A DNA stretch of 20,902 nucleotides from an uncultured Collinsella sp. (GTDB lineage: Bacteria; Actinomycetota; Coriobacteriia; Coriobacteriales; Coriobacteriaceae), in NCBI GenBank assembly GCA_902492855.1, contig CABUMU010000023.1, forward strand, positions 1-20,902, read 5' to 3'. Both the position numbers and the translations under genes were made by a program. Below, piece by piece: positions 8,351 through 14,779 of the stretch. The first letter of the stretch is position 1; every line of letters starts with the position of its first letter. The notes under the pieces were generated by a model that did not search any database, was not told the DNA's origin, and worked only from the letters and a program-made list of their open reading frames with translations.

Positions 8351-8378
8351 TTTATATACCTATCGGTAGGCATATAGG
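8351..8378 (+). promoter_or_regulatory. MFS promoter with embedded TetR operator, site 2
   Basis: TTTATA (8351-8356) and TATAGG (8373-8378), 16 bases apart, are candidate -35 and -10 boxes. Between them lies TACCTATCGGTAGGCAT (8357-8373), a palindrome with CCTA/TAGG arms that matches the operator in the tetR/deiminase gap. A repressor bound here would block RNA polymerase. This links the gene to the TetR regulator encoded 1.4 kb away, although the MFS gene is separated from it by a strong terminator. Confidence 0.6.
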
Positions 8379-8406
8379 ATGTATTGCCGATAGAAATGGA
8401 GCAACC

Positions 8407-9687
8407 ATGACTCTCACCACACCAGCCAAAAAAGATTGTCTCCGTGAAAGCGGCGCATTTGCTTGGGTCGTCGTTATTGCGCTCGGCTTAATGTCCGCCG
8501 GAACAACTGGCACATATAGCATTATTGCCGGCTCATTCGTTGCTCCAGTATGTGAAGATCTGGGCTTTGACTACACTTCTTTTTCTTTCTATTTCACCGC
8601 GATTCTTCTTGGCCTTGCGCTTGGGCTTCCGCTTTTGAGTCGCTTCATTCCAAAAGTAATCGGCAAACCATGGCATATTTGCATTGAACTCGTCCTTATT
8701 GCCGCCGGCGCCGCAATGGCGTTCTACACCGAGGTCTGGATGTTCACCGTCTCCGCCGCAGTGATCGGCATCTGCTTTTCGTTTACAACGGGCGTCTGCA
8801 TGTCCGATGTCATTGACCAATGGTTCAGCAAATCGTCCGGTCTCGCCATCGGCCTCGCTTGGGGCGTTAATTCTCTCTGCACGCTGTTATTGAGTCCTGT
8901 CATTACGCTGGTCATCGAGCAGCAAGGCTGGCGTACGGGATACATCGTGCTTGCGGCCGTTTCTGCAGCTATGATTTTGCCTGCAAGCGCATTTATCATT
9001 CGCCTTAACCCCTCTGATCGCAATATGCTTCCGTACGGAGAGACCGTCTCCGAAACCCATGAGAGCTGCAGCGCCGATGAGCAGGAAGATGTCCTTTCGG
9101 GCATGGCACTCCGCGATGCCGCGAAAACGCCGTCTTTTATTCTCTGTGTCCTCTTGCTTTGCGTGGCGCAGCTCACCTGCTGCATGAACCAGCTGTTTCC
9201 AACCTATGCAAGCGAGGTCGGTTTCAATCCTATCGTAGGAAGCTTAATGGTCTCGGCAGCTTCACTCTCCGATATCTTCCTAAATCCCTTCGTGGGCAAA
9301 ACATGCGACAAGCTTGGCGCTATTAAAGCAACGGTCGCATGGACAGGTGTCAGCATTCTTTCATTCCTGCTTCTTATCATTGGCGGAAGCAATGAGACCG
9401 TTTCCATCATTGCAGCTGGTGTAAACGATGTCATGTTCGCCATCGTTGGAACCGCAATGCCGATGCTTCTCCTCTCGCTCTTTGGATCACGCGATTTTGG
9501 AAGGATCTATTCGATCGTTTGCTCAGCGGGCTATGTCGTCGGTGCTTTTGGAATGCCGGTCATGATGAAGGTTTACGGCATGGCAGGGTCATTCCAGGGA
9601 GTATTTATCTTCTGCATTGCCTGCAACCTTATGATTGCTGCGTTTGCTATCGTTTCCGGCTTTCTCAATAAGGCTGCTGAAAAGTAA
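8407..9687 (+). CDS. MFS transporter (first of two paralogues)
   Basis: A 426-residue major facilitator superfamily carrier with about 12 hydrophobic segments, a central hydrophilic loop at about 205-235 (ETHESCSADEQED) and motifs such as SDVIDQWFSKSSGLAIGLAW (134-153) and QGWRTGY. The overall layout resembles OFA/MCT-like carriers (oxalate:formate or monocarboxylate type). By eye about two thirds of its residues match the second MFS protein at 13066-14331. The start ATG has GGAG 5 bases before it; a more upstream start would translate across the operator. The likely role is uptake or exchange of the substrate or product of the deiminase/carbamoyltransferase pathway. That is inferred from the shared operator; the substrate is unknown. 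Codons look more A/T-ending than in the second copy. Confidence 0.9.
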   Translation: MTLTTPAKKDCLRESGAFAWVVVIALGLMSAGTTGTYSIIAGSFVAPVCEDLGFDYTSFSFYFTAILLGLALGLPLLSRFIPKVIGKPWHICIELVLIAAGAAMAFYTEVWMFTVSAAVIGICFSFTTGVCMSDVIDQWFSKSSGLAIGLAWGVNSLCTLLLSPVITLVIEQQGWRTGYIVLAAVSAAMILPASAFIIRLNPSDRNMLPYGETVSETHESCSADEQEDVLSGMALRDAAKTPSFILCVLLLCVAQLTCCMNQLFPTYASEVGFNPIVGSLMVSAASLSDIFLNPFVGKTCDKLGAIKATVAWTGVSILSFLLLIIGGSNETVSIIAAGVNDVMFAIVGTAMPMLLLSLFGSRDFGRIYSIVCSAGYVVGAFGMPVMMKVYGMAGSFQGVFIFCIACNLMIAAFAIVSGFLNKAAEK

Positions 9688-9721
9688 TAAGCGTCGATTG
9701 CACCGGCATAGATTGCCACGC

Positions 9722-9770
9722 AACAGGGGTCGACTCCAAGCCAGATTGGAGTCGACCCCTGTTTTCGTTT
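9722..9770 (+). terminator. Strong terminator between converging genes
   Basis: A perfect 18-bp stem (9722-9739 with 9746-9763, AACAGGGGTCGACTCCAA and its complement) with loop GCCAGA, followed by TTCGTTTT. It lies between the MFS gene and the convergent TetR gene, and has a T-rich tail only on the MFS side. Confidence 0.85.
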
Positions 9771-9824
9771 TAAAGGTTGCCCGCAGGCACCATGGGCGCC
9801 AACATGCGCTTCAGCTTGGCTGGT

Positions 9825-10403
9825 CTATTTGAACATAAGCTCGACTATTCCCGCCCAAACCGCTTTCTCATCAATATCCTCACCTTGAGCGACCGTATTG
9901 CTTGCTCCCTCCAGAACGGTATAAAGAATTTGTACGTAGAGCATTACGTCGGCGCTATCGGAAAACGCGCCAATCTCTACACCATGAAGAAGGATGTCTT
10001 TAAGCGCATCCATGGTTCGTTTGGTCGCCGTCGCTTGACGTTCCTGAACTGCAGGAATTCGATTTGCTTGAACGCTAACCTCGGCCAGCACGCGCCGGCG
10101 CTTTTCATCGCTTCGATAGCCACCTATAACTGAATTGCCGAGCTCGATAAGCGCGGCCTTGAACCCGTCCCTATCGACTATTAGCGAGTAGTCGCGCTGA
10201 TAGTCAATGGTCGGAAACATGCTGTCCAAGAGCGTAGTGAAAATCTCCTCTTTTGAGGGAAAGTAGTAGTACACCGACGGCTTGGATATACCGACAAAGT
10301 CGCAAATCTTTCCGATAGACGCTTTGTCATAACCGACTTCTGCCACAAGATCGTACATTGCGTCCAATATTTTTTTTCTTGTGCTCACGCTGCATTTCTC
10401 CAT
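9825..10403 (-). CDS. TetR/AcrR-family transcriptional regulator
   Basis: A 192-residue regulator. The N-terminal TetR DNA-binding domain (about 6-55) includes STRKKILDAMYDLVAEVGYD and the recognition helix region GISKPSVYYYFPSKEEIF. The C-terminal all-helical ligand domain (about 60-192) is variable and gives no ligand. The gene is divergent from the agmatine-deiminase-family gene. The gap between them holds two copies of a palindrome also found in the MFS promoter at 8357-8373, so this is the likely repressor of the regulon and of itself. The start ATG has a weak upstream GGAAGTG; a GTG five codons in (AGC ACA AGA follows) has GGAG at a good distance and could be the true start. The inducer may be the guanidino substrate. 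Confidence 0.9.
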   Translation of the reverse strand: MEKCSVSTRKKILDAMYDLVAEVGYDKASIGKICDFVGISKPSVYYYFPSKEEIFTTLLDSMFPTIDYQRDYSLIVDRDGFKAALIELGNSVIGGYRSDEKRRRVLAEVSVQANRIPAVQERQATATKRTMDALKDILLHGVEIGAFSDSADVMLYVQILYTVLEGASNTVAQGEDIDEKAVWAGIVELMFK

Positions 10404-10483
10404 TGCAAATCACTTCCGCACTACCAACATTATTAAGGATGGCAACGGAACATCAATTCGTGTCCAAACATGACCACTATATA

Positions 10484-10500
10484 CGGCGAACGGTATGTAT
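10484..10500. promoter_or_regulatory. Candidate TetR operator, site 3
   Basis: CGGCGAACGGTATGTAT keeps the GAACGGTA core of the operator at 10533-10549, with a degenerate left half. Its centre is 49 bases from site 4. It lies nearer the tetR start and may serve autoregulation. Confidence 0.45.
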
Positions 10501-10532
10501 CAGTAGGCGAGCGGCAATTATTCAAAATTATC

Positions 10533-10549
10533 TACCGAACGGTAGGTAT
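10533..10549. promoter_or_regulatory. TetR operator, site 4 (best palindrome), overlapping the deiminase promoter
   Basis: TACCGAACGGTAGGTAT contains the perfect palindrome CTACCG-AA-CGGTAG (10532-10545). A TATAGT at 10547-10552 is a candidate -10 box for the deiminase operon, so repressor binding would cover the promoter. It is the strongest of four similar sites. Confidence 0.65.
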
Positions 10550-10627
10550 AGTAGTACTATAGCAGGTGAAACCCCGCTATTGTCGCGGCCGGACAGCATC
10601 GCGGGAAACCCGACGGAAGGACCAACC

Positions 10628-11866
10628 ATGTACGAGAACTATCGTATGCCGGGCGAGTTCGAGAAGCGCTCCAACGTCTATGTGACATGGCTTCCCGATT
10701 ACATCCGTGCAGAGGGCTACGATAACCGCCAGCCCTGCGTTGACGTGATCAAGGCTCTGCTCGAGTATGGCGACGTTACGGTCAACCTCAATTGCGGCAC
10801 CCCCGGCTCCTATGAGGAGGCTTGCTCGCGCCTGAAGGAGGAGGGGGTTGATCTCGATCGCATCGAGATCACGCAGTTCGAAGACTCCAACTTCTATGTC
10901 CGCGACAACGGTCCCAGCATCATGGTCGACGACAAGGGCCATTCTTATATTGTCAACCCCGCTTGGACCTATTACGGCGTGTGGGACAAGAACTCCCCGG
11001 AGTGCCAGTCCGCACGTAAGGCAGCCGTTCACATGGCGGTTGCGCTCGGTTGCTTCGATATCGTCAATTCCGAAATGGTTTCGGAGGGCGGCGACCGCGA
11101 GTTTGACGGTCACGGCACTCTGATCGCCATCGAGGACACGGAATGCCGCAAGCGTAATCCCGAGTTCACGAAAGAGGAAATAGAGGCCGAGTATAAGCGC
11201 ATCTACAACCTCAACAAGGTTATCTGGCTTCCGCAGCCTATGCTCGAGGACGACGACTATCGACTGGGCATCCTCGACGAGAAGGAAGACGGAACTCCCG
11301 TCTTTGGCATGAGCTTTGCAGCTCACATTGATGAGATGTGTCGCTTTATCACTCCGAACAAGATTCTTCTTGCCGAGGTGTCCGATGAAGAGGCAGCCTC
11401 GAGCAAGGCTGGAGCAGAGTCTCGTCGCCGCATTGAGGCAGCCTACGAGATCCTGAGCAACGAAACGGACTGGGAGGGCAAGCCCTTCGAGATCGTTCGT
11501 ATGCCCACCGCCGAGCCTATTGAAGTCGTTATCGCCCCTGGCGATGAAGATTACGAGCTCTATAAGGGCTTCATCGACGAAATGGGCGGCAAGTTTATGG
11601 ATGGCACCCCCTGGCCCGAGGGCCCCGTCCACTTCTACGCCGCAGCGAGCTACTGCAACTTCCTGATTTGCAACGGCGTCGTTCTTGGCCAGCGTTATTA
11701 CCACGAGGGCATGAGCGAGGTCGTGAAAGAGAAGGATGAGCAGGCCAAGGCAGTTCTTGAGAGCTGCTTCCCCGATCGCAAGGTCATCATGATTGATTCC
11801 CTCGCGCTTAACCTGTCCGGCGGCGGCGTGCACTGCTGGACTAAGGACGTGGCGGCCAGTCGTTAG
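10628..11866 (+). CDS. Agmatine deiminase family protein (AguA-like, substrate uncertain)
   Basis: A 412-residue guanidino-group modifying enzyme of the agmatine deiminase/PPAD family. These enzymes hydrolyse a guanidino group to a ureido group and ammonia. Family active-site elements are visible: VRDNGP (R92-D93), SEGGD (E153), AHIDE (H233 and D235) and the nucleophile in LSGGGVHCWT (C403). The start ATG has GGAAGG 7 bases before it. The protein is about 40 residues longer than typical AguA (about 365-370), with acidic inserts near 165-180 (DTECRKRNPEFTKEE) and 215-225. The motifs EGGD and HIDE differ slightly from the usual EGGS/EGGN and HVDN. Context: divergent TetR, then a carbamoyltransferase and an MFS carrier in the same direction. 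Agmatine to N-carbamoylputrescine is the default prediction; another guanidino substrate is possible. Confidence 0.85.
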   Translation: MYENYRMPGEFEKRSNVYVTWLPDYIRAEGYDNRQPCVDVIKALLEYGDVTVNLNCGTPGSYEEACSRLKEEGVDLDRIEITQFEDSNFYVRDNGPSIMVDDKGHSYIVNPAWTYYGVWDKNSPECQSARKAAVHMAVALGCFDIVNSEMVSEGGDREFDGHGTLIAIEDTECRKRNPEFTKEEIEAEYKRIYNLNKVIWLPQPMLEDDDYRLGILDEKEDGTPVFGMSFAAHIDEMCRFITPNKILLAEVSDEEAASSKAGAESRRRIEAAYEILSNETDWEGKPFEIVRMPTAEPIEVVIAPGDEDYELYKGFIDEMGGKFMDGTPWPEGPVHFYAAASYCNFLICNGVVLGQRYYHEGMSEVVKEKDEQAKAVLESCFPDRKVIMIDSLALNLSGGGVHCWTKDVAASR

Positions 11867-11914
11867 TGAGCCTTAGAGCCTGCGCTCTTTGGCTTAGGCG
11901 CCACATGTACCGCT

Positions 11915-11944
11915 CCCCGAGGGATATCCGTGTTTTCCTCGGGG
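11915..11944. other. Stem-loop between deiminase and carbamoyltransferase genes
   Basis: CCCCGAGG and CCTCGGGG form a perfect 8-bp stem around a 14-base loop. No T-run follows, so it looks more like a processing or mRNA-stability element, or an attenuator, within a 123-base gap than a full terminator. A weaker hairpin (AGCCTTAGAGC with GCTCTTTGGCT) lies just upstream at 11870-11894. Confidence 0.45.
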
Positions 11945-11989
11945 ACACATTCAACAATAATTTTGATAATAATTCGAAAGGAAATAGGC

Positions 11990-13054
11990 ATGAACAACAG
12001 CCTCCGCGGTCGCGACTACATCAACATCCATGATCTCTCCTCCGAGGATTTCCGCTATCTCATCGATCTTGCCTGGAACCTTAAGGCTCAGAAGAAGTCT
12101 GGTGTCGACCAGCGCTACTTCCCCGGCAAAAACGTCCTCGCCAACTTTGAGTGGGGCTCGACCCGTACTCGTTGCGCATTCGAGACCTCCTGCAACGATT
12201 TGGGCATGGGCTTCACTTATCTGACCAACTCCCACATGGGTGACTGCGAGACCGTCAAGGACGCCATGCGCGTCTTTAACGGCATGTATGATCTCATCGT
12301 CTATCGCGCACAGAAGGACGAGCAGTTCCTCTATGACGTCGCCGACCTGGTTGACATCCCGGTCATCAATGCCCTTACTCTCGGCGATCACCCGACTCAG
12401 ATGCTCGCTGACGCTCTTACGATGGAAGAGCAATGGGGCGGTTTGCGTACGAGCCGCGGCAAGAAGATGGCTTTCGTTGGCAACTGCGCCGGCGCCCCGG
12501 TGTGGTATGGCCGTCTGTGCGCTATGCTCGACATGGACTTCCTCGCCATCGGCCCCGACGACCTCCGTCATCAGATGTGCAAGGAAATGATCGAAGAGGT
12601 GGAGGCCTGCTACGCCAAGTACGCTCCCAATAGGACCTTTACCATCACCTCTGACCTCGATGCCCTGGATGGCGTTGACGTTATCGTTACCGAGGAGTGG
12701 CGCTACATCAACCCCGAGTGCGGCGAAGAGGTTCTGGATCCCGACGACTACAACTCCTGGCTGGGCGATGCCGAGTCTTTGTACCCCTATCGCGTCACCA
12801 GCGAGCTGTGCAAGCGCACCAACAATCCCGACATCTTCTGCATGCATGAGCTTCCCTCTGTCCATAACGCAGATCACCGTGTCGGCAAAATGCTCCTCGA
12901 CCAGTGCAAGAACGACCTCCATCGCGAAATCATCACCGAGGGCTTTGAGATTGCCGACGAGTGCTTTGAGGCCAACGCTTCGGTCATCTTCCGTGAGGCA
13001 GAGAACCGTCAGCACACCATCAAGGCCGTTATGTGTGCCCTTCTGGGTCTCTAG
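11990..13054 (+). CDS. Ornithine/putrescine carbamoyltransferase-like protein with atypical acceptor site
   Basis: A 354-residue transcarbamylase. The N-terminal carbamoyl-phosphate domain has STRTRCAFE (S57-R61) and HPTQMLAD (134-141). The C-terminal part retains the family ending (DECFEANASVIF, then AENRQHTIKAVM). The acceptor-binding loop reads MHELPS (286-290 region), where ornithine and putrescine enzymes have HCLP and aspartate enzymes HPLP. The ornithine SMG motif is also absent, replaced by a longer segment around TEEWRYINPECGEEVLD. In a catabolic direction it would split the ureido product of the upstream deiminase with phosphate, giving carbamoyl phosphate and an amine. The start has AAAGGA 7 bases before it. 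The acceptor may not be ornithine or putrescine. No carbamate kinase is encoded in the window. Confidence 0.83.
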   Translation: MNNSLRGRDYINIHDLSSEDFRYLIDLAWNLKAQKKSGVDQRYFPGKNVLANFEWGSTRTRCAFETSCNDLGMGFTYLTNSHMGDCETVKDAMRVFNGMYDLIVYRAQKDEQFLYDVADLVDIPVINALTLGDHPTQMLADALTMEEQWGGLRTSRGKKMAFVGNCAGAPVWYGRLCAMLDMDFLAIGPDDLRHQMCKEMIEEVEACYAKYAPNRTFTITSDLDALDGVDVIVTEEWRYINPECGEEVLDPDDYNSWLGDAESLYPYRVTSELCKRTNNPDIFCMHELPSVHNADHRVGKMLLDQCKNDLHREIITEGFEIADECFEANASVIFREAENRQHTIKAVMCALLGL

Positions 13055-13065
13055 GAGCTGTATCA

Positions 13066-14331
13066 ATGGAAAATGCAAAGTTAAAGAGCAGCAAGGTTTA
13101 CGCATGGGTTCTCGTAATCGCGCTTGGCCTTATGTCTGCCGGCACGACCGGATCCTATAGCGTCATCGCGGGCTCCTTCGTCGCACCCGTGTGCGAGGAG
13201 TTCGGGTTTGACTATTCCATCTTCTCGTATTACTTCACCGCAACGCTCATTGGTCTTGCGGCAGCTCTTCCGTTTGTCGGAAAACTCATTCCCAAGGTCG
13301 TTGGCAAGGTTTGGCTCCCCGTTGTCGAGCTTATTTTGCTTGCTGCCGGCGCAGGCATGGCCTTCTACACCGAAGTCTGGATGTTCATCGCCGCTGGCGC
13401 CCTGATTGGCGTTTGCTTCGCCTTCACCACCGGCGTCGCCATGTCCGACGTTATTGACCAGTGGTTCAAAAAATCTGGTGGCCTGGCAATCGGTCTCGCT
13501 TGGGCAGTGAACTCGATTTACATGCTCATCATGAGCCCCGTCATCACCTCTGTCATCGAGGCCGCTGGCTGGAGGACTGGCTATCTGGTGCTCGCTGGCG
13601 TCTCCGCCGTGCTCATTCTCCCCGCTTCCGTCCTGATTATTCGCTATAAGCCTCAGGACAAGGGCATGCTGCCCTATGGCTACGTCGAGGGCGAGACGGT
13701 CACCGAGACCGAGGAGACGACCGAGGATAGCACGCGTGGCGTTAGCTATGCGCGCGCCATTAAGTCGCCTGCCTTCTTCTTCTGCATCGGCTTCCTCTGT
13801 CTCGTTCAGCTCACTTGCTGCATGAACCAGCTCTTCCCGACGTATGCTTCCGAGGTTGGTTTTAGCCCCATGGTGGGCGGCTTCATGGTATCCGCTGCAT
13901 CGCTCTTCGATCTGTTCCTCAATCCGATCGTCGGCACCACTTGCGATAGGTTCGGCAGCACGAAGGCCATTCTGGGCTGGCTCGCTGTCTCCATCCTCTC
14001 CTTTGTCATGCTCATGATGAGCAGCGGCAACTCGACGCTCAGCATCCTCGCAGCAGGCGTGAACGACGTAATGTACGTCATCGCTGGCACTGCCCTGACC
14101 GTTTTGGTTATGGATGTCTTTGGCTCCCGCGATTTCGGTCGCATCTTCGCGCTGATCTGCTCCGTGGGCTATATCGTCGGCGCCTTTGGCATGCCCGTTA
14201 TGATGAAGGTCTATGAGCTTGTCGGCTCCTTCCAGGGCGTCTTCATCTTCTGCATCGCATGCAACGTTATTATCGGCCTGTTCTTGCTGCTGGCAAAAAA
14301 GACTGGTAAGAACCTCTCCTGGGACGAATAG
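13066..14331 (+). CDS. MFS transporter (second paralogue), downstream of carbamoyltransferase
   Basis: A 421-residue major facilitator carrier with about 12 transmembrane segments. It closely follows the layout of the MFS protein at 8407-9687, with shared signatures such as ALGLMSAGTTG, AGSFVAPVCE, MSDVIDQWFKKSGGLAIGLA, LTCCMNQLFPTYASEVGF and GSRDFGRI. The two differ most in the central loop (here GETVTETEETTEDSTRG) and at the ends. It begins 11 bases after the carbamoyltransferase stop with AGGAG 8 bases before its ATG, so the two are in one operon. It probably imports or exports a compound of the pathway; two related carriers in one regulon could handle substrate and product separately. Substrate unknown. 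Confidence 0.9.
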   Translation: MENAKLKSSKVYAWVLVIALGLMSAGTTGSYSVIAGSFVAPVCEEFGFDYSIFSYYFTATLIGLAAALPFVGKLIPKVVGKVWLPVVELILLAAGAGMAFYTEVWMFIAAGALIGVCFAFTTGVAMSDVIDQWFKKSGGLAIGLAWAVNSIYMLIMSPVITSVIEAAGWRTGYLVLAGVSAVLILPASVLIIRYKPQDKGMLPYGYVEGETVTETEETTEDSTRGVSYARAIKSPAFFFCIGFLCLVQLTCCMNQLFPTYASEVGFSPMVGGFMVSAASLFDLFLNPIVGTTCDRFGSTKAILGWLAVSILSFVMLMMSSGNSTLSILAAGVNDVMYVIAGTALTVLVMDVFGSRDFGRIFALICSVGYIVGAFGMPVMMKVYELVGSFQGVFIFCIACNVIIGLFLLLAKKTGKNLSWDE

Positions 14332-14381
14332 TTCGATTCGTCTTAGACATACGCTGTAGGGCTTAACCTGCAGCCGCTTTG

Positions 14382-14410
14382 GGGCATCGACTAACATCGG
14401 TGCCCTTTTT
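14382..14410 (+). terminator. Rho-independent terminator of the deiminase operon
   Basis: GGGCATCGA (14382-14390) pairs with TCGGTGCCC (14397-14405), one wobble pair, with loop CTAACA and a TTTTT tail. It lies about 50 bases after the second MFS gene. Confidence 0.8.
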
Positions 14411-14417
14411 CATCGAA

Positions 14418-14448
14418 TGTGACAAAGGAGCAGCCACTTTGTCACATT
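14418..14448. repeat. Intergenic palindromic repeat, copy 2
   Basis: ATGTGACAAAGGAGCAGCC followed by ACTTTGTCACAT forms an imperfect hairpin of the same family as 8232-8262 (shared TGACAAAGG and CTTTGTCAC arms). It sits just after the terminator. Confidence 0.7.
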
Positions 14449-14470
14449 GAGTGGCATGTAAATCGAGGTC

Positions 14471-14639
14471 TAATACTTTTCCGAGAAGTGAACGGCCATA
14501 CTTGGACCTCCGAAGCATCGACATTTTTAGACGTCAAACCCGCAGGATTTGGCTGGCAAAACCGCAGGAAATTGCATCTCGAAAGTGCCGATGCTTCGGG
14601 GGCCCGTTTTCACTCGTTCACTTCTCGGGAAAAGTATTA
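14471..14639. repeat. Long imperfect inverted repeat element (about 170 bp, MITE-like)
   Basis: TAATACTTTTCCGAGAAGTG at 14471 (arm to 14494) is repeated inverted at 14615-14639 with one extra C. A second inner pair, CCGAAGCATCGACATTT (14510-14526), is inverted at 14581-14599 with two or three changes. The core repeats CCGCAGGATTTG and CCGCAGGAAATTG in direct orientation. No credible gene lies within. It could fold as a long hairpin RNA or be a small non-autonomous element. With the two flanking palindromes it makes up most of the 14332-14779 gap. Confidence 0.7.
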
Positions 14640-14731
14640 AACCTTGTTGTATGGGGTGCGGCTGGAGGGTGGTCATCGTTCAGTAGCTACCTCTTCCTTG
14701 TGAATCGCCTGAAGCGCAAGGCATAATGCAT

Positions 14732-14758
14732 GTGACAAAGGGACGGCCCCTTTGTTGT
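14732..14758. repeat. Intergenic palindromic repeat, copy 3
   Basis: GTGACAAAGGGACGGCCCC followed by TTTGTTGTG, a degenerate member of the palindrome family at 8232 and 14418, located about 20 bases before the dihydrouridine synthase start. Confidence 0.65.
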
Positions 14759-14779
14759 GTTGATATGAGAGAAGAGTAG

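Noticed and set aside
11867..11989. A guanidine-type riboswitch before the carbamoyltransferase
   Set aside because: The stem-loop at 11915-11944 lacks the paired ACGR-loop hairpins of guanidine-II and the conserved cores of the other classes; no match could be made by eye.
13081..14397. A 438-residue antisense frame over the second MFS gene (and similar long ones over the deiminase, carbamoyltransferase and C-S lyase)
   Set aside because: The composition (Asp/Glu/Ala/His-rich with no hydrophobic core) mirrors the sense codons, and the sense genes have clear motifs and ribosome binding sites.
14419..14726. Two overlapping small open frames in the gap after the deiminase operon
   Set aside because: They are translations of the long inverted repeat and palindromes; no ribosome binding site fits and the peptides show no domain.
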